DNA from: Heterohyrax brucei
Lineage: Eukaryota; Chordata; Mammalia; Hyracoidea; Procaviidae
Direction: 5' to 3'
Assembly (NCBI GenBank): GCA_028571685.1
Contig: CM053143.1
Coordinates: 51,267,208-51,331,207, forward strand
Length of the DNA stretch: 64,000 bases
In this document: piece after piece, positions 1 to 12,531 of the stretch
Numbering within the stretch: position 1 is the stretch's first letter
How the letters are laid out: the number at the start of each line of letters is the position of its first letter
Made by a program: the position numbers and the translations under genes
Notes under the pieces: model-generated
The model's database searches: none
Seen by the model: the letters and a program-made list of their open reading frames with translations, nothing else
What the model was told of the DNA's origin: nothing

Positions 1-581
1 CACTTAGAACAATTAAGTTCTCAGACTTAACTGTCAGATCTCACATTTGCCTTTTCGTTGGTTTCCAGGTATTAATTTCCCTATCTGATACATATAATCC
101 TCTTTTACTCTTAATTTGCAAACTGTTGAGAATGTTGGCCAAAAATTTTCTCTTAGTAATATACATAATCAATTTATGTTAACACTCTACGGATATATGA
201 AGACATATGTAAATTCTATTTTGATGGCTATAACAATTCAATATTAACTGTGACATTCTTCTATGTCCTTAATTACCATTTACTGTGTCTTGGTCTTTCC
301 ATATACTTCTTTCTTGCCTTCTTCACAACAGAGAATCCCAGCTTTGTTGGAGACAGCAAAGTATAAGCTGAGAAACTGAATTTCCTATCCTTCCTTAGGG
401 ATAAAGAGTAACCTCGAAACTAAATTCTGGTTAATGGCATATAGGCCAAAATTGCTGAGTGGGTCCCAGGAATGCTTCCATTTTTTTTTTTTTAATTTGT
501 GCAAGGAGAAAGTTCTCCTTTCCTCTTCTCACTTTGTCTTTGTTTTCACGCTTGAATGTAGAGAATATATACATGTATATA
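1..581. other. Unassigned AT-rich sequence
   Basis: No open frame or repeat family recognised. There is a T run at 481-493. Confidence 0.4.
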
Positions 582-725
582 CGGAAATCCTGGTAGAGTA
601 GTGGTTAGCAGTTCAAATCCACCAAGTGCTCCTTGAAACCGCTATGGGGCAGTTCTACTGTGTCCCACAGGATCAACATATGTTGGAATATACTTGAGGG
701 TATACATACCCACCAGGTCAAAACC
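582..725 (+). repeat. AfroSINE, diverged
   Basis: A tRNA-like head (GGAAATCCTGGTAGAGTAGT) with B-box-like AGTTCAAATCC is followed by the family body CTATGGGGCAGTTCTACTG. The tail is degraded. Confidence 0.75.
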
Positions 726-1543
726 GAAACTTAGAAAGCAGGGACGTAGAAGTATGATCTGTCAAGCTGTCAGCTGTTGAGGTGGTCAATTAGGACAAAA
801 AGCCAGACTGAAAATAACCAAGACTTTATTCTATGTTCACTTACTGTAATAGTTAAGGCAAGAAGCAAAGAAAAAGTGCTGCCTCTTCATTGTTTCATTT
901 TCCTGCATGGAACATCTGCCAGGTGAGGGTCAGTCTGAGGACATGCAGTTTAAGGATAAATGGGTGGGGAGGGGGAACTTCACTGTTGAGGAGAAGTAAA
1001 TAAAGGCTTCATGCTGTTTTATGGACACTAGACACCAGGTGTGGGGAAGGGCTAGGAATGGAAAAGTACTGAGTCATTGCGGAAGAAAAGTGTCATAGTC
1101 AAGGCCCCTCTGATAAGCTTCCTCTAAATTACCAGGGCTGAGCAACGCACATCACCTCACAATACAGAAGTCTTCAAGCAGAGGAACCTGGACTAGGAAT
1201 GCTGACACAAATATGAGCATGGCCAGCCTGGGGAGACAGGACTCAGTCCTTATTGCCACACTGCCTTCCAGGGACCGCAATGCCCAGACTGCACATTGAG
1301 TCTAGTTGAGGGTGTGAAGCTTTCTCCCAACAGGCCCGTCAGGCAAACACTCTGTAATTACTTATGATCAGGCTTGAGGTAGCACAAAGCAGCAAGGAGC
1401 AAGACTCATTGTCGGATGAGGTAAAATATAAAGTTAAAAGGGTAACAGCCATAAAGGATGTTACATCACGATAGAAGTTGTAGCTAATTTTAAAAAGATG
1501 TTATAAACCCTTTATAAACCAAAATAAAGCAGCTAAGTTAATC
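726..1543. other. Unassigned intergenic sequence
   Basis: I see no recognisable gene or known repeat. It contains a somewhat GC-richer block at about 880-1350. Confidence 0.35.
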
Positions 1544-1560
1544 AAAGATTAAGAAATGCA

Positions 1561-2218
1561 ACTTAGTGAGCTCCATCGTGGCTATCACTGGTGGTGGCTG
1601 GGCTCACTAAGTTGAGTCTCATGGCAACACAAGAATAAAAAGGGGTGCACACTGAGATCTCCACTAAAAGACCTCAATTGATGGTCCACCAGCTTCGGGG
1701 TTCCCCTGGGTGCATGTCCCCCGGCCCTGATGCTGCCCTTGCCCGTAAATCATAACGAAGGTCAACTCTTCGGACACGAATGGATTGGACTTGGCGATGC
1801 AGAGTGATCATATATTGGATGCACTTTATGGTTCTATGCATCTATAGGATATCATCCTGCTGACCTCCAGCTGGAGGAAGAGAGTGGGTGGAGAGGAGGG
1901 GAAAGGAGACTGTTGGGAGGATGAGACATGTATGGAGCAGAGAGGACTAGTGTGCTGTCACTGGGCAGGGAGAATGGTGGAAGCTGCATATAGGTGGACA
2001 GGTAAATTTATACGGGAATGTACATTTTCACTCAGTCATGATAAAAAAACATTAAAAAAATGAAATGGAATGCATAAACATCGATATCCTAGGCATTAGT
2101 GAGCTGAAATGGATCAGTATTGGCCATTTAGAAACTGATAATCATGTGGTTTACCAAGCTGGGAACAAAAACTTGAAGAGGAATGGTGTATTCATCATTA
2201 AAAAGAACATTTAAAAAA
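1561..2218 (+). mobile_element. 5'-truncated L1 tail with 5' inversion and 3' BovB transduction
   Basis: The interval 1561-1598 is the reverse complement of the L1 3' UTR piece seen at 46861-46898. The forward 3' UTR then resumes around 1602 and runs to the A-rich end near 2042-2057. About 2058-2205 is a BovB/RTE coding fragment (plus sense) ending in A8-9. The whole is bounded by direct repeats AAAGATTAAGAAATGCA (1544-1560) and AAAGATTAAGAAATACA (2219-2235), 16 of 17 matching, so it entered as one unit. Confidence 0.8.
2058..2205 (+). repeat. BovB/RTE endonuclease-region fragment
   Basis: The sequence GCATTAGTGAGCTGAAATGG and the following bases through GAAGAGGAATGGTGTATTCA match the BovB ORF region known in afrotherians and ruminants (from memory). 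It lies inside the L1 target-site duplication, so it was probably carried by L1 read-through. Confidence 0.75.
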
Positions 2219-2235
2219 AAAGATTAAGAAATACA

Positions 2236-2313
2236 AGAACTTGATTTTTAAAAATGCGTTTGTAGTGGGAGATCAACATAATGACAAGTGGGCTTGTACT
2301 GTATCACATATGG

Positions 2314-2347
<34 letters not shown>

Positions 2348-2488
2348 GAGTATACGTACACACATACATTCACATGTATGTCAGTACACAGCAGCTGTCC
2401 TTATAAACTACTTGCTTGCTACATTTTCATTTTGTTGCTGTCAGGTATAAAGGGCATCGGAGTGAGTTATTTCCCAACTCAGAACCAG
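2236..2488. repeat. Flank with (CA)n microsatellite
   Basis: About 12 CA units at 2324-2347, followed by interrupted CA/TA repeats to about 2370. The rest is unassigned. Confidence 0.85.
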
Positions 2489-3489
2489 AGTCTAATTTTT
2501 TTTTATTATGATTGAATGAAAATATACATTGCCATATACATTTGCATGCCTGCCTATCTGCAGCTCCCACTGCTCTCCTTGCTTGGTGGCAGTTCACTCT
2601 TTCTCTGTGCTCCGTATGTCTTATCCTTCCAACAATCTCCCATCCCCTCCTCTCCACTCACTACCCTGCCTCCAGTAAGAGGTCAGCAGGACGACATTCT
2701 ATAGATGCACAGAACCATAAAGTGCACACATGATATGCTCACTCTGTGTCGCCAAGTCCAAACGATTCACGTCCAAGAGTTGACCTCCATTATGATTTAC
2801 AGACAGGGGCAGCATCAGGGCCAGAGGCCATCCTCCCAGGGGAACTCCAAGGCCCCTGGACCATCAACTGTGGTCTTTTAATGGAGATCTCAGGGTGCAT
2901 CCCTTTTTATTATTGTGTTGCCAGTGAGATTCAACTTGGTGAGCCCCATCATGGCTATTGCTGGTGGTAGCTGGGCACCAGCCAGTTCTTCCAGTCACAA
3001 GTCGATGTAGTCATCCACTTATGTGGGTCTCTCTGTCTTCTGGGTTCTCTTTACCCCAAGTTGTTTTGGTCCTTGGTGATCATCCCTTCCTGCTGAGTTG
3101 GGACCATTTGCTGTACCCTCAGATGGCAGCTTCACAGCTTTTAGACCTCAGTTGCCACTCACTAATGGGGGGTGCAGAGGGCTCTCTTAGCAAAATGCTA
3201 CTTGTGCCAATTGGCCTTGATTTCCCCAAGAACATGGTCCTCGGGCCCCCACCCCAGCTACTCTGTCCTTGCAATATTTGGCTAAGACGAAAGGAATAAT
3301 CTTGCTATGTTCAAGTCCAGTTAATACTGATCTTCTAATGTGTGCTCTCACCGATTTCACCCAAACAAATTTCTATCAACTATCTAATCTAAACCCTCGC
3401 CTCCTCGTCCTCCCTCCCTCCCCACCCTTGCAGTTGTCAAAAAGTCTTTTCTTCTATGCATGAGTCTGTTTTTAATTCTTATCTTAGGA

Positions 3490-6400
3490 GTCTCATACAA
3501 CATTTGTCCTTTTGTTGCTTACTACCTTCACTCAACATAGTGTTCTCCAAATGAAACCAGGTTATGAGATGTTTCCTAAAATCATAGTTGTTCTTTATCA
3601 TTGCATAGTGTTCCATTGAGTATATATACCATAGTACCATAGTTTACCTATCCATTCTTCTGTTGTTGGGCATCTGGGTTGATTCTTTTTGCTATTGTAG
3701 ATTGTGTTGTGATAAACATTTGCGTCCATGTGTCAGTTGGTGTGAATGGCCTTTCTTCTGTAGGATATATTCCAAGCAGTGGAATCACTGGGTCAGATGC
3801 TATATATAGATCCAGCTTTTTAAGGAAGCGCCAGATCGATTACCAGAGAAGTTGCACCCTTTTACAATCCTGCTAACAGAGTAGACGAGTTCACTTCCTC
3901 CACAGTCTCTCCAGCATTTGTTGTTGTGTGGTTTTTGGATCATGGCCAACCTTGCTGGGGTGAGATGGTATCTCATTGTCATTTTGATTTGAATTTCTTT
4001 AGTAGTTAATGATCGCAAGCATGTCCACATGTGTTTTTTGGCTGCCTGGATCTCCTCTTTAGAGAAGCATCTGCCCATCCCCTTTGCCTATTGCTTAATT
4101 GGATGATTTATCTTTTTCTTATTGATATTTTGTAGTACCTTATAGATTATGGAGATCAGGCATCGGTTTGACATACAGTTGCCTAATTTTTTTTTTCCCA
4201 TTCTGTAGGTGGCCTTTTAATGCTATTAATAAAGTCTTTGGATGAGCTCAAAAGTGTTTAATTCTTAACAGTTCCCATTTATCTATTTTCTCTTCTGTTG
4301 TTTGTGGTTTGTTTGACAGATTTTGAAGTCTGTTTACATTAGGTATTAAAATTTCCATTGTTGTTACTACTTTTTGGAAGAGCTTTATTGTTTTAGATTC
4401 AATATTTAGGTCTTTTATCTAGTTTGATTTGGTTTTTGTATAAGGTATGAGATATGGGTCCCGTTTCAATTTACTGCAGATGGATATCCAATTTTGCCAG
4501 CACCATTTGTTGAAGAGATTGTTTTTTTTCCCCAGTTTAACGTCTTAGGGCCTGTGCTGAATGTCAGCTGTTCATAGGAAGACACTGTCATCTCTGGGGT
4601 CTCAATTCTGTTCCATTGATTTATCTGTCTCGTTTTGTACCAGTACCAGTCTGTTTTGACTATGGTGGCAGTGTAATAGGTTCTGAAGTTGGGTAGTGAG
4701 AGGCCTCCCAGTGTGTTCTCCTTCTTCAGTAGTGCTTTACTTATCTGGGGCTACTTCCCTTTCCAAACAAAGTTGGTAATTTGCTTCTCCATCTCATTAA
4801 AAAATGTTACAGGAATTTGTATGGGATTGCATTATATAAGCAGATCGCTTTTGGCAAAATAGACACTTTCACAACGTTAAGTCTTTCTGTCCCTGAGCAG
4901 GGTAGGTTTCTCCATTTATCTAAGTCTCTCTTAGTTTCTTGTAGTAAGGACTTGTAGTTGTCTTTGTAAAGGTCTATAATTTCTCCGGTTAGATTTATTC
5001 CTAGGTATTTTATCTTCTTAAAGGTTATAGTGAATGGTATTGATTTGGTGATTTCTTCATTAATAATCTCATTGATGGTGTAAAGGAATCCTACTGATTT
5101 ACTTATGTTTATCTTGTATCCTGAGACTTTACTGAACTCTTCTATCAGTTTGAGTAGTCTACTTATGGATTCTTTGGGATTCTCTGCATATACAATCATA
5201 TCATCTGCAAATAGGGAGATTTTTACTTCTTCTTTGCTGATGCAGATGCCCTTTATTTCTTGGTCTTGTCTAATTGCTCTGGCTAGAAATTCTAGTACAA
5301 TGTTGAATAGAAGAGGTGAGAGTGGGCATCCTTGTCTAGTTCCTGTTCTCATAGGAAACTGTTTCAGTCTCTCTCCATTGAGGATGATGTACACAGTTGG
5401 CATTGTATAAATGGTCTTATTGCACTGAGGAATTTGCCGTCTATTCCTATTTTGCTGAGAGTTTTTAGCATTAATACGTGTTGGACATTATCAAATGCCT
5501 TTTCAGCATCACATCAATAGACAAAATCAGGTGATTCTTGTCTTTCATGTTATTTATGTAGTTGATCACATTAATTGTTTTGCTGGTGTTGAACCAGTCT
5601 TGCATCCCTGGTATGAATCCAACTTGGTCATGATGGATTATTTTTTGGATATGTTGTTGTATTCTACTGGCAAGAATTTTGTTGAAGATTCTTGCATCTA
5701 CATTCATGAGTGAGATTGGTTTGTAGTTCTCCTTTTTGGCTGAGTCTTTCACGGCTTTGGTACTATGGTTATGCTGGCTTCACAGAATGAATTTGGGAGT
5801 ATCCATCCCTTTCTATACTGTGAAATAGTCTCAGTAGTATCAGAGATAACCCTTCTCTGAAAGCTTGGCAGGATTCTGCAGTGAAGCCATTTGGACCCGG
5901 GCTTTTTTTCGTTCATAGTTTTGGGATGACTTTTTCAATCACTTCCTTTGTGATGGGTTTACTAAGTTGTTCTGCTTCACCTTGTGATAATTTGGGTAGG
6001 TGATATGAATCAAGGAATTTGTCCATTTCCTCTGGGTTTTCAAATTTGTTAGAGTACACTCCTTCATAGTATTCTGTTACGATATCTTTGATTTCTGTTG
6101 GATCTGTTGTGACAGCTTCCCTCTCATTTCTTATTTGGGTTATTTGTTTCCTTTCCTGTTTTTCTTTAGTAAGTTTAACCAGTGGTTTGTCAATTTTGTG
6201 GATCTTTTCAAAAAACCAGCTTTTAGTCTTTTAAATTTTTTTCAATTGTTCTTCTATTCTCTAATTCATTTAGTTCTGCTCTAATCTTTATGATCTGGTT
6301 TCTTCTGGTGCCTGAGGGGTTCATCTGTTGTTCTCTACTTGTTCAAGCTGTAGGGTCAGTTCTTTGATTTGGTTTCGTTCTTTCTTCCAGATATGTGCAT

Positions 6401-7281
6401 TTATGGAGATAAACTGACATCTGAGCACTGCTTTGGCTGTATCTTGTAGGTTCTGGTAGTAAGCAGTTTCATTCTCATTGGAAACCATTCCTTGGTTTCT
6501 AGTATAATCCACGGGTTTTTGAGCAAGATGTTGTTCAGTTTCCAAGAGTTCCACTTTCTATGTTTTTTTCTGCTATTGATTTAAACTTTTATGGCTTTAT
6601 GATCTGAGAAAATGCTTTGCATTAGTTTAATGGTATTGATTTTGTTGAGAATTGCTTTATGTCCTAACACATGGTCTATTCTGAAGACTATTCCATGTGC
6701 ACTGGAGAAGACGGTGTAGTTGTCCGCTGACGGACAGAAAGTTCTGTGTATGTCGATGAGGGCTAGTGGGTTAATTGTAGCAATAAGGTCTTCTGTGTCT
6801 TTATTGAGTTTTCTAGATGATCTATACAACATTGAGAGTGGAGTGTTGAAGTCTCCCACTATTATTGTGGAGTAATCTATCTCATTTTTGAGTGTAGTCA
6901 GAGTTTCTTCAGTGTATTTAGGTATTCTAATATTAGGTGCATAAATATTTAATATTGTTAAGTCCTGCTTGTATATTGAAACTTTCAGCAATAGTGTCCT
7001 TCCCTGTCCACGATGGTGGATTTTACATTAAAATTGATTGTATCTGAGATTAGAATTGCCACCCCTGCTCTTCTTTGTTCATTGTTAGCTTGATATATAT
7101 TCTTCCATCCTTTAATTTTCAGTTTGTTTGTATCTTTAAGCCTAAGGTGAGTTTCTTGTAGGCAAAATATGGATGGGTCATGTCTTTTGATACAAGAAGT
7201 CACCTGATGTCTCTTTACTGGAGCGTTCCATCCATTCACATTTAATGTGATTATAGATAGGTATGTGTTTAGTGCTGTCAT
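3490..7281 (-). pseudogene. L1 ORF2 remnant (endonuclease, reverse transcriptase)
   Basis: It starts MTALNTYLSIITLNVNGWNA at 7281. The endonuclease segments (7281-6985 and 6991-6581) carry LQETHL and VGDFNTP. The reverse-transcriptase part at 5403-4807 shows [16 protein letters not shown] and [13 protein letters not shown] with the catalytic Asp pair. The C-terminal Cys region is near 3900. Segments fall in different frames (7281, 6991, 6554, 5752, 5403 and 4078), so many frameshifts make it inactive. The lower end is set by alignment to the other copies. Confidence 0.85.
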
Positions 7282-7703
7282 TGTGATATGTTTATTTTGT
7301 ATTGATGTTTTCTCTGTTGTTCTTATTAATGTGTTCTAGGCGATTCTTCTTTGTGAGTTTATTTTTCACCTTTTACAGGGTTTTGTGGTTGTTGAGACTC
7401 CTGTACTACATTTCTTGATTTGATATGTTGCATATTTATTGTGCTTTATAGCTGCCCCTATGGTCTTTCTTAATAAACTATGTATAAACCCAATTTCAAT
7501 TACTACCATTCCTACCAACTTTCTCTCCATCTGGAAATACTATAACAACTGTAGTACATCCCTCTTTTTAATATTATGACATCATAGTTTTCATGATGTG
7601 ATCACTAGATTATCTTTCACTGTTATAGCTTTGATTGAGTTTGGAGCCTTCCCTGAGTAGGATTCTGGGTGATGTGTCCTGTATTTGCTCCTAAAGTGTA
7701 AAG

Positions 7704-10036
7704 TTAGTGGTTTTGTTTTTCTAAGCCAAGGGATTCTTTCAGTATTTCTGGTAACATTGGTTTGGTTTTTACAAAGTCTCTGAGTTTCTATTTATCAGTG
7801 AGTATCTTAATTTCATTTCATATTTGAAAGATAGTTTTGCAGGACATGTAATTCTTGGTTTGGAAATTCTTCAAGGCATTGAATGTATCATGCCACTGTC
7901 TCCATGACAGCGTTGTTTCTGCTGATAAATACAATGAAAGCCTACAGGGTTTCGGTCAGAATGTTAGCTTTGTTTTGAGTCTTTCCGCCTTCAAGAGTTT
8001 CTGCTTGTGTCTCATTTTGTTAAGCTTGATTATAATATGTCTTGGAGTCTTTCTTTTGAGATCTGTATTGAGTGGCATTCAATACAGATCTTGGATATCT
8101 ATGTTTTCTTCTTTCATTAATTTCTGGGAAGTTTTCTGTCAGCAGCCCGGCAGCACTACTCTCTGTTCTCAGGTGTCTCAGCCTGTTCAGTAACTCAAAT
8201 AAGTCATAGATCGTTCCTCCATAAATTCCCACATGCTTCTTTTTTTTTCTATGATTGAATGAAAATGTACATTCCCATATAAATTGTATGCCCACTTATA
8301 TGCAGCTCCCACTGCTCTCCCTGCCTGGTGACAGCACACTCTTCCTCTCTACTCCATACATGTCTTATCCTCCCAACAATCTCCTATCCCCTCCTATCCA
8401 CCCACTCACCTTCCTCCAGTAAGACGTCAGAAGGATGACATCCTATAGATGCATAGAACAATGTACACACAACATGGTCACTCTGTGTCACCAAATCCAA
8501 TCCATTCCTGTCTGAGAGTTAACCTCCATTATGATTTATGGACAGCATTTGGGCCAGAGGCCATATTCCCAGGGGAACTCTGAGGCCCCTGGACCATCAA
8601 TTGCAGTGTTTTAATGGAGCTCTCAGAGTGCACCCCCTTTTATTCTTGTGTTGCCGGTGAGACTCAACTTTGTGAGCTCCATCATGGCTATGCCTGGTGG
8701 TGACTGGACACCATCCAGTTCTTCCGGTCACAAGTCGATGTAGTCACTCACTCACATGGGTCTCTTTGTCTTCTGGGTTCTCTTTCCCTATGTTGTTTTG
8801 ATCCTTGGTGATCATCCATTTGTGCTAAGTTGGGACCATATACTGTACCCTCAGGTGGCAGCTTGGCAGCTGTGAAGACCCCAGATGCCATTCACCAATG
8901 TGGGGGTGCAGAGAGTTCTCTTAGCAAAATGCTTGTTGTGCCAATTGGCCTCGGTTTCCTCTGAAAGTATGGTCCCCAGACCCCTGCCCCAGCTACTCTG
9001 TCCTTGCAATATTGGATTAAGATGGGAGGAGTAATCATGTTATGTTGAAGTCCAGTTAATATTGATCTTCTTTCTATTGTATGCTGTCCCATATTTCACT
9101 CAACCAAGTTTCTATCAACTATCTAAACTCTCCCCTCCTTGTCCTCCCTCCCCAGCCTTGCAGCTGTCAGAGTCTTATTCTATGCATGAATCTGTTTTTA
9201 AGTTCTTATCGTAGGGGTCTCATATAATATTTGTCCTTTTGTTGCTGACTACTATCACTCAACATAATGTGCTCCAACTAAAACCAGGCTATGTTTCCTG
9301 AAATCATCATTGTTCTTTATCATTGCATAGTGTTCCATTGAGTATATATACCATAGTTTACCTATCCATTCCTATGTTGTTGGGCATCTGGGTTAATTCC
9401 ATCTTTTTGCTGTTGTGGACTGTGCTGCAATAAACATTCGTGTGCATGTATCAATTGGTGTGAATGGCCTTAATTTTGTAGGATATATTCCGAGCAGTGC
9501 AATTACTGGATCAAACAGAATATCTAGATCCAGCTTTTTAAGGAAATACCAGATTGTTTTTCAGAGGTTGCACCCTTTTGCAATCCCACCAACAGTGTAG
9601 GAGAGTTCCAATTTCTCCACATCCCACATGCTTCTTCATTTTTCTTGTTTCTTTTTTCAGATTTTTCCTCACAGATGCTGGAGTCAGTAGCTCTGTCTGC
9701 CAAATCAGAAAGTCTAGTTTCCATTTGTTCCATTCTGTTTTCTTGGCTTTGAAGTTTCTATGTCTTTGATTTTGTTCTTGATCTGTTGGTTTTCAGAGTA
9801 CTGGTGTTCCATCAGATTGAACAGCTTTCTCAATTTTTTTGTTTTGCTCTGCTGCATTTTATATAAGGCTAGGTGGGCTCTCTATATAATCCTTCTGTAT
9901 TCACCTTCTGTTAGTTTCAGAATTTTTTTTTTTTTGTCTCGGAATTTCTTTGGCTGTTTCTTTTGGGGGCCTTCTGAATCCATGAGTGATTTCTTGGTTA
10001 CACTTTCTCCAGAATTTGTTGCTTTTTCAGCATCAT
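7704..10036 (-). pseudogene. L1 ORF1 remnant split by nested L1
   Basis: The counterpart of the ORF1 at 41159-42118: the start ATG would be 10036-10034 and the TAA 7706-7704. The middle is interrupted between 8241 and 9623 by another L1. The SEKRNKKNEEA coiled-coil segment is readable at about 9690-9640. It is inactive. Confidence 0.8.
8242..9622 (-). mobile_element. 5'-truncated L1 nested in ORF1 of the older L1
   Basis: The T-run and 3' end are at about 8240-8250 and the 3' UTR plus the last part of ORF2 run to 9622. The target duplication CCCACATGCTTCTT is at 8228-8241 and again at 9623-9636, where the host ORF1 resumes. Length about 1.38 kb. It is younger than its host element. Confidence 0.93.
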
Positions 10037-10249
10037 GTGAGTCAATAGAGGCTGTGAGAGATGCTGTGAGGACAGACCACCATTGTTTCTCTAGGCTGTC
10101 TTAAAATGAGAGGTAAAAAGTATCTGACAGCTTCCAAAGACAGTCAGGCTTTCAAGTGTTTAGGTCCCTCTTCCTACCTGGCAAAGCAAGCACCTCTATA
10201 TCAAACCTCAGATGTTACAAACTAGCTCAAAATACAGAAAGGCTACTGC

Positions 10250-10720
10250 CTTGCTGGCCTCTGCTCTTGGGCCCCAGCCATAGGTCAAACTGTAAAATAC
10301 TGCTTTTCTGCTAGGAAAGCGCTCTCTTCTGGGCAGGCGCTACCTCCCAGCCCAGGAAATAGTTCCAGGTGAGGTTTCCAGTGGAACAAAATGGTGTCCC
10401 ACACATGCTTGCCACGTAGCTGGGTCCAGGCTAGTTTATGGTGGCAGTTGAGAGGCCAAAGGTGCCGAGATGCACAGTCCACAGTCTCTGTTGCCAGGCC
10501 CCAGCCGTATGTGACCCTGTGTAAAATATTGCTTTTGTGTCAGAAAAATGCTCTCCCCTGGGCAGGCACTGCCTCCCAGCCTAGGAACTAAGTCCAAATG
10601 GGGCCTCTGTATGGGTGTATCCACCTCCCAATGGATCGAGATGGTGTTCTGCACAAGCTCACTGCCTGGCTGGGTCCAGGTTACTCTATGGCAGAGGAGG
10701 AGAGGCCAAAAGTGCGAAAA
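10250..10720 (-). repeat. Tandem repeated units in L1 5' UTR
   Basis: The blocks at 10272-10430 and 10498-10680 repeat each other imperfectly: TGTAAAATAC / GTAAAATATT at 10291/10521, CTGGGCAGGC at about 10330/10558, and TGGGTCCAGG at 10421/10671. Spacing is 229-250 bases. It resembles promoter monomers of some L1 families. Confidence 0.75.
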
Positions 10721-11100
10721 TGTATGAAATCCAAAGCTTGGCTCTCAAAATGTGGCAATTTTGCTTGCCAATCCCACCAGCAGTGCAGCTGAGATTAGTG
10801 GCTAGTCAAGTTCTGCCTGCTGGCTAAGACAGACGAAAAAAAATTAAAATGGTGAGTTACCTTTGGTCCATGTAAGCCTGTGCTTGCCAAGAATGGGGTC
10901 AGTGAAAGAGGGGAGGCTTTCTGTTCAGTGGTATGAAGTCCAAATTAACACCTCTATGCCACATCCTAGGGCTCACTAGGTGTCCAGAAGGCTCTATTTA
11001 ATTATCAATTCAGGTATTGGTTTCCAGAGTGATTTAGGGAGATGTGTGTTTAGTCCACCATCTTGACTCCACTCCCCAGTCTAATTTTGGTTATTTTTTT

Positions 11101-11321
11101 AAACATGTCATGTATTACATTTCTTACACTATTATCAAGACAGTAATGTTTCATACTTCAACATTCAGCTAGCTTTGCACACGTTTGTTTTCTGATACTT
11201 TTTCACCTGGCTTTTCTTCAACCTCAAGAATTCCATTTCTTTTAGAAGAGATTTACTAGAACATTTGTTTTAATATGAAAGAGCATTTTGTGGTCATTTT
11301 TGAAGAGTATTTTCACTAAGC
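11101..11321. other. Unassigned sequence
   Basis: Short AT-rich spacer with no feature recognised. Confidence 0.4.
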
Positions 11322-11510
11322 AGCCTAGGTGATGTGCGTAGTTTGCAACTGGTTGCTAATTACAAAGTTGGCTGTTTGAGCCCACCCAGCAGTTCCCCGG
11401 AAGGTAGGTGTATGTGAAGATAAAAGCCAGGAAACCTCTATGGAGCAGCTCTGTTCTGTACCACAGGAAGTTGTTGAGTCAGGGAGTTAACTCAACCACA
11501 GCTAACAGCA
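11322..11510 (+). repeat. AfroSINE
   Basis: Head GCCTAGGTGATGTGCGTAG, internal TTTGAGCCCACCCAGCAG, then GAAACCTCTATGGAGCAGCT. A long-form copy with the AGATAAAAGCCAGGAAACC middle. Confidence 0.75.
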
Positions 11511-11960
11511 TGCAATTCTAGTTGGTAGTTTGTTTTTCCTTCAGCACTTCAAAGATCTCACTCCTTTTGACCCAGCGTTAGTCTTCCTGTTGCTTTGTTT
11601 GGTGAAGGTCTTTTTTTTTACTGGTGGATTTTAAAGATTTTATTTTTCAGTAGTTTTACAAAGCTCTTAAAACAGGAGACCACTGGGTTGAAGCCTTGTT
11701 GGAGAGTAGCAGTAAAACATGAGGCAAGAGTTACTGGTACATGTTATACAGAACACCTTGCAGACCACAAGTACTTTAAGTTTTCCTTTTGTGTGCCGGA
11801 GAGCCATGGAGTGATTTTACACAAGTTTTAAAAGGATCAATTTAAGTTCTGTCAGAAATCGACATGATAAAGACTCTATTAGTAATACTGCAATAATCTA
11901 GGTGAGACATGACAGGGACTTTGACTAAAGAGTAGCGCAAGATTACATTCTGAAAACATC
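11511..11960. other. Unassigned sequence
   Basis: No gene supported. The open frame here has no family match that I know. Confidence 0.35.
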
Positions 11961-11969
11961 ATAATCTTT

Positions 11970-12170
11970 TTTCAGCATGTGTTAAAATACTGGGTACTAC
12001 TAGCCAACTCCAACTCATGGCAATTCCATGTGTGTTAGAGTAGGACTGTGCTACATAGCATTTTCACTGCTCACTGAAGCAAATTGGTAGACTTTTTTTT
12101 TGAGGCACTTACGGATGACCTAAACTGTCAACCCCTAGGGTAGCAGAGGTGCCCATTGTTAAGGCAATCA
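11970..12170 (-). repeat. AfroSINE-related SINE
   Basis: The reverse-strand copy begins near 12165 and its body includes the complement of CCAACTCCAACTCATGGCAA. It belongs to the same subtype as 19425-19625 (long middle with the complement of GAGGCACTT). Confidence 0.65.
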
Positions 12171-12531
12171 TGTAATTTTTCCTTCTTTTATCTGTTAACA
12201 CAGGAATATTTTAACATGAACTACCTTTACATTCTAGAGAGTAACTGTATGTTTATGTACATATATGAACTGTTATCTGATGTTTGTTGAGATTTATGTT
12301 CTGTTGTATTTATCATCATGAGTTTGGCAAATTACTTTTATTACTCATACCTTTTCTGGTATGGTATCAAGGTTATACTGTAAAATCAGCTCTCACAATA
12401 AGATGTGGCAGATATTTTTCTGTTGAGACATTTTACTTAAAAGGACTTTATTCCTAGAATATTTATTTGTAAGCCTGTCTGGATCTGTTATACATTTTTA
12501 TGTGTAGATTTAAAAACAAAAAACAAAAAAA
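12171..12531. other. Unassigned sequence
   Basis: AT-rich, nothing recognised. There is an A-rich stretch at 12513-12533. Confidence 0.35.

Larger units (their letters stand above)
2500..11077 (-). mobile_element. Full-length afrotherian L1 (interrupted by a second L1)
   Basis: The 5' end is at 11077, where the reverse strand starts GGGGAGTGGAGTCAAGATGG. The poly(A) end is the T-run at about 2500. The 11-base target duplication AGTCTAATTTT occurs at 2489-2499 and 11078-11088. Without the nested 1.4-kb L1 the element is about 7.18 kb, the same as the copy at 40163. Order on the minus strand is 5' UTR (11077-10037), ORF1 remnant, ORF2 remnant (7281 to about 3490) and a long 3' UTR. Confidence 0.93.

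Noticed and set aside
2241-2515. Short open frames rich in His/Thr
   Set aside because: Translations of the (CA)n microsatellite.
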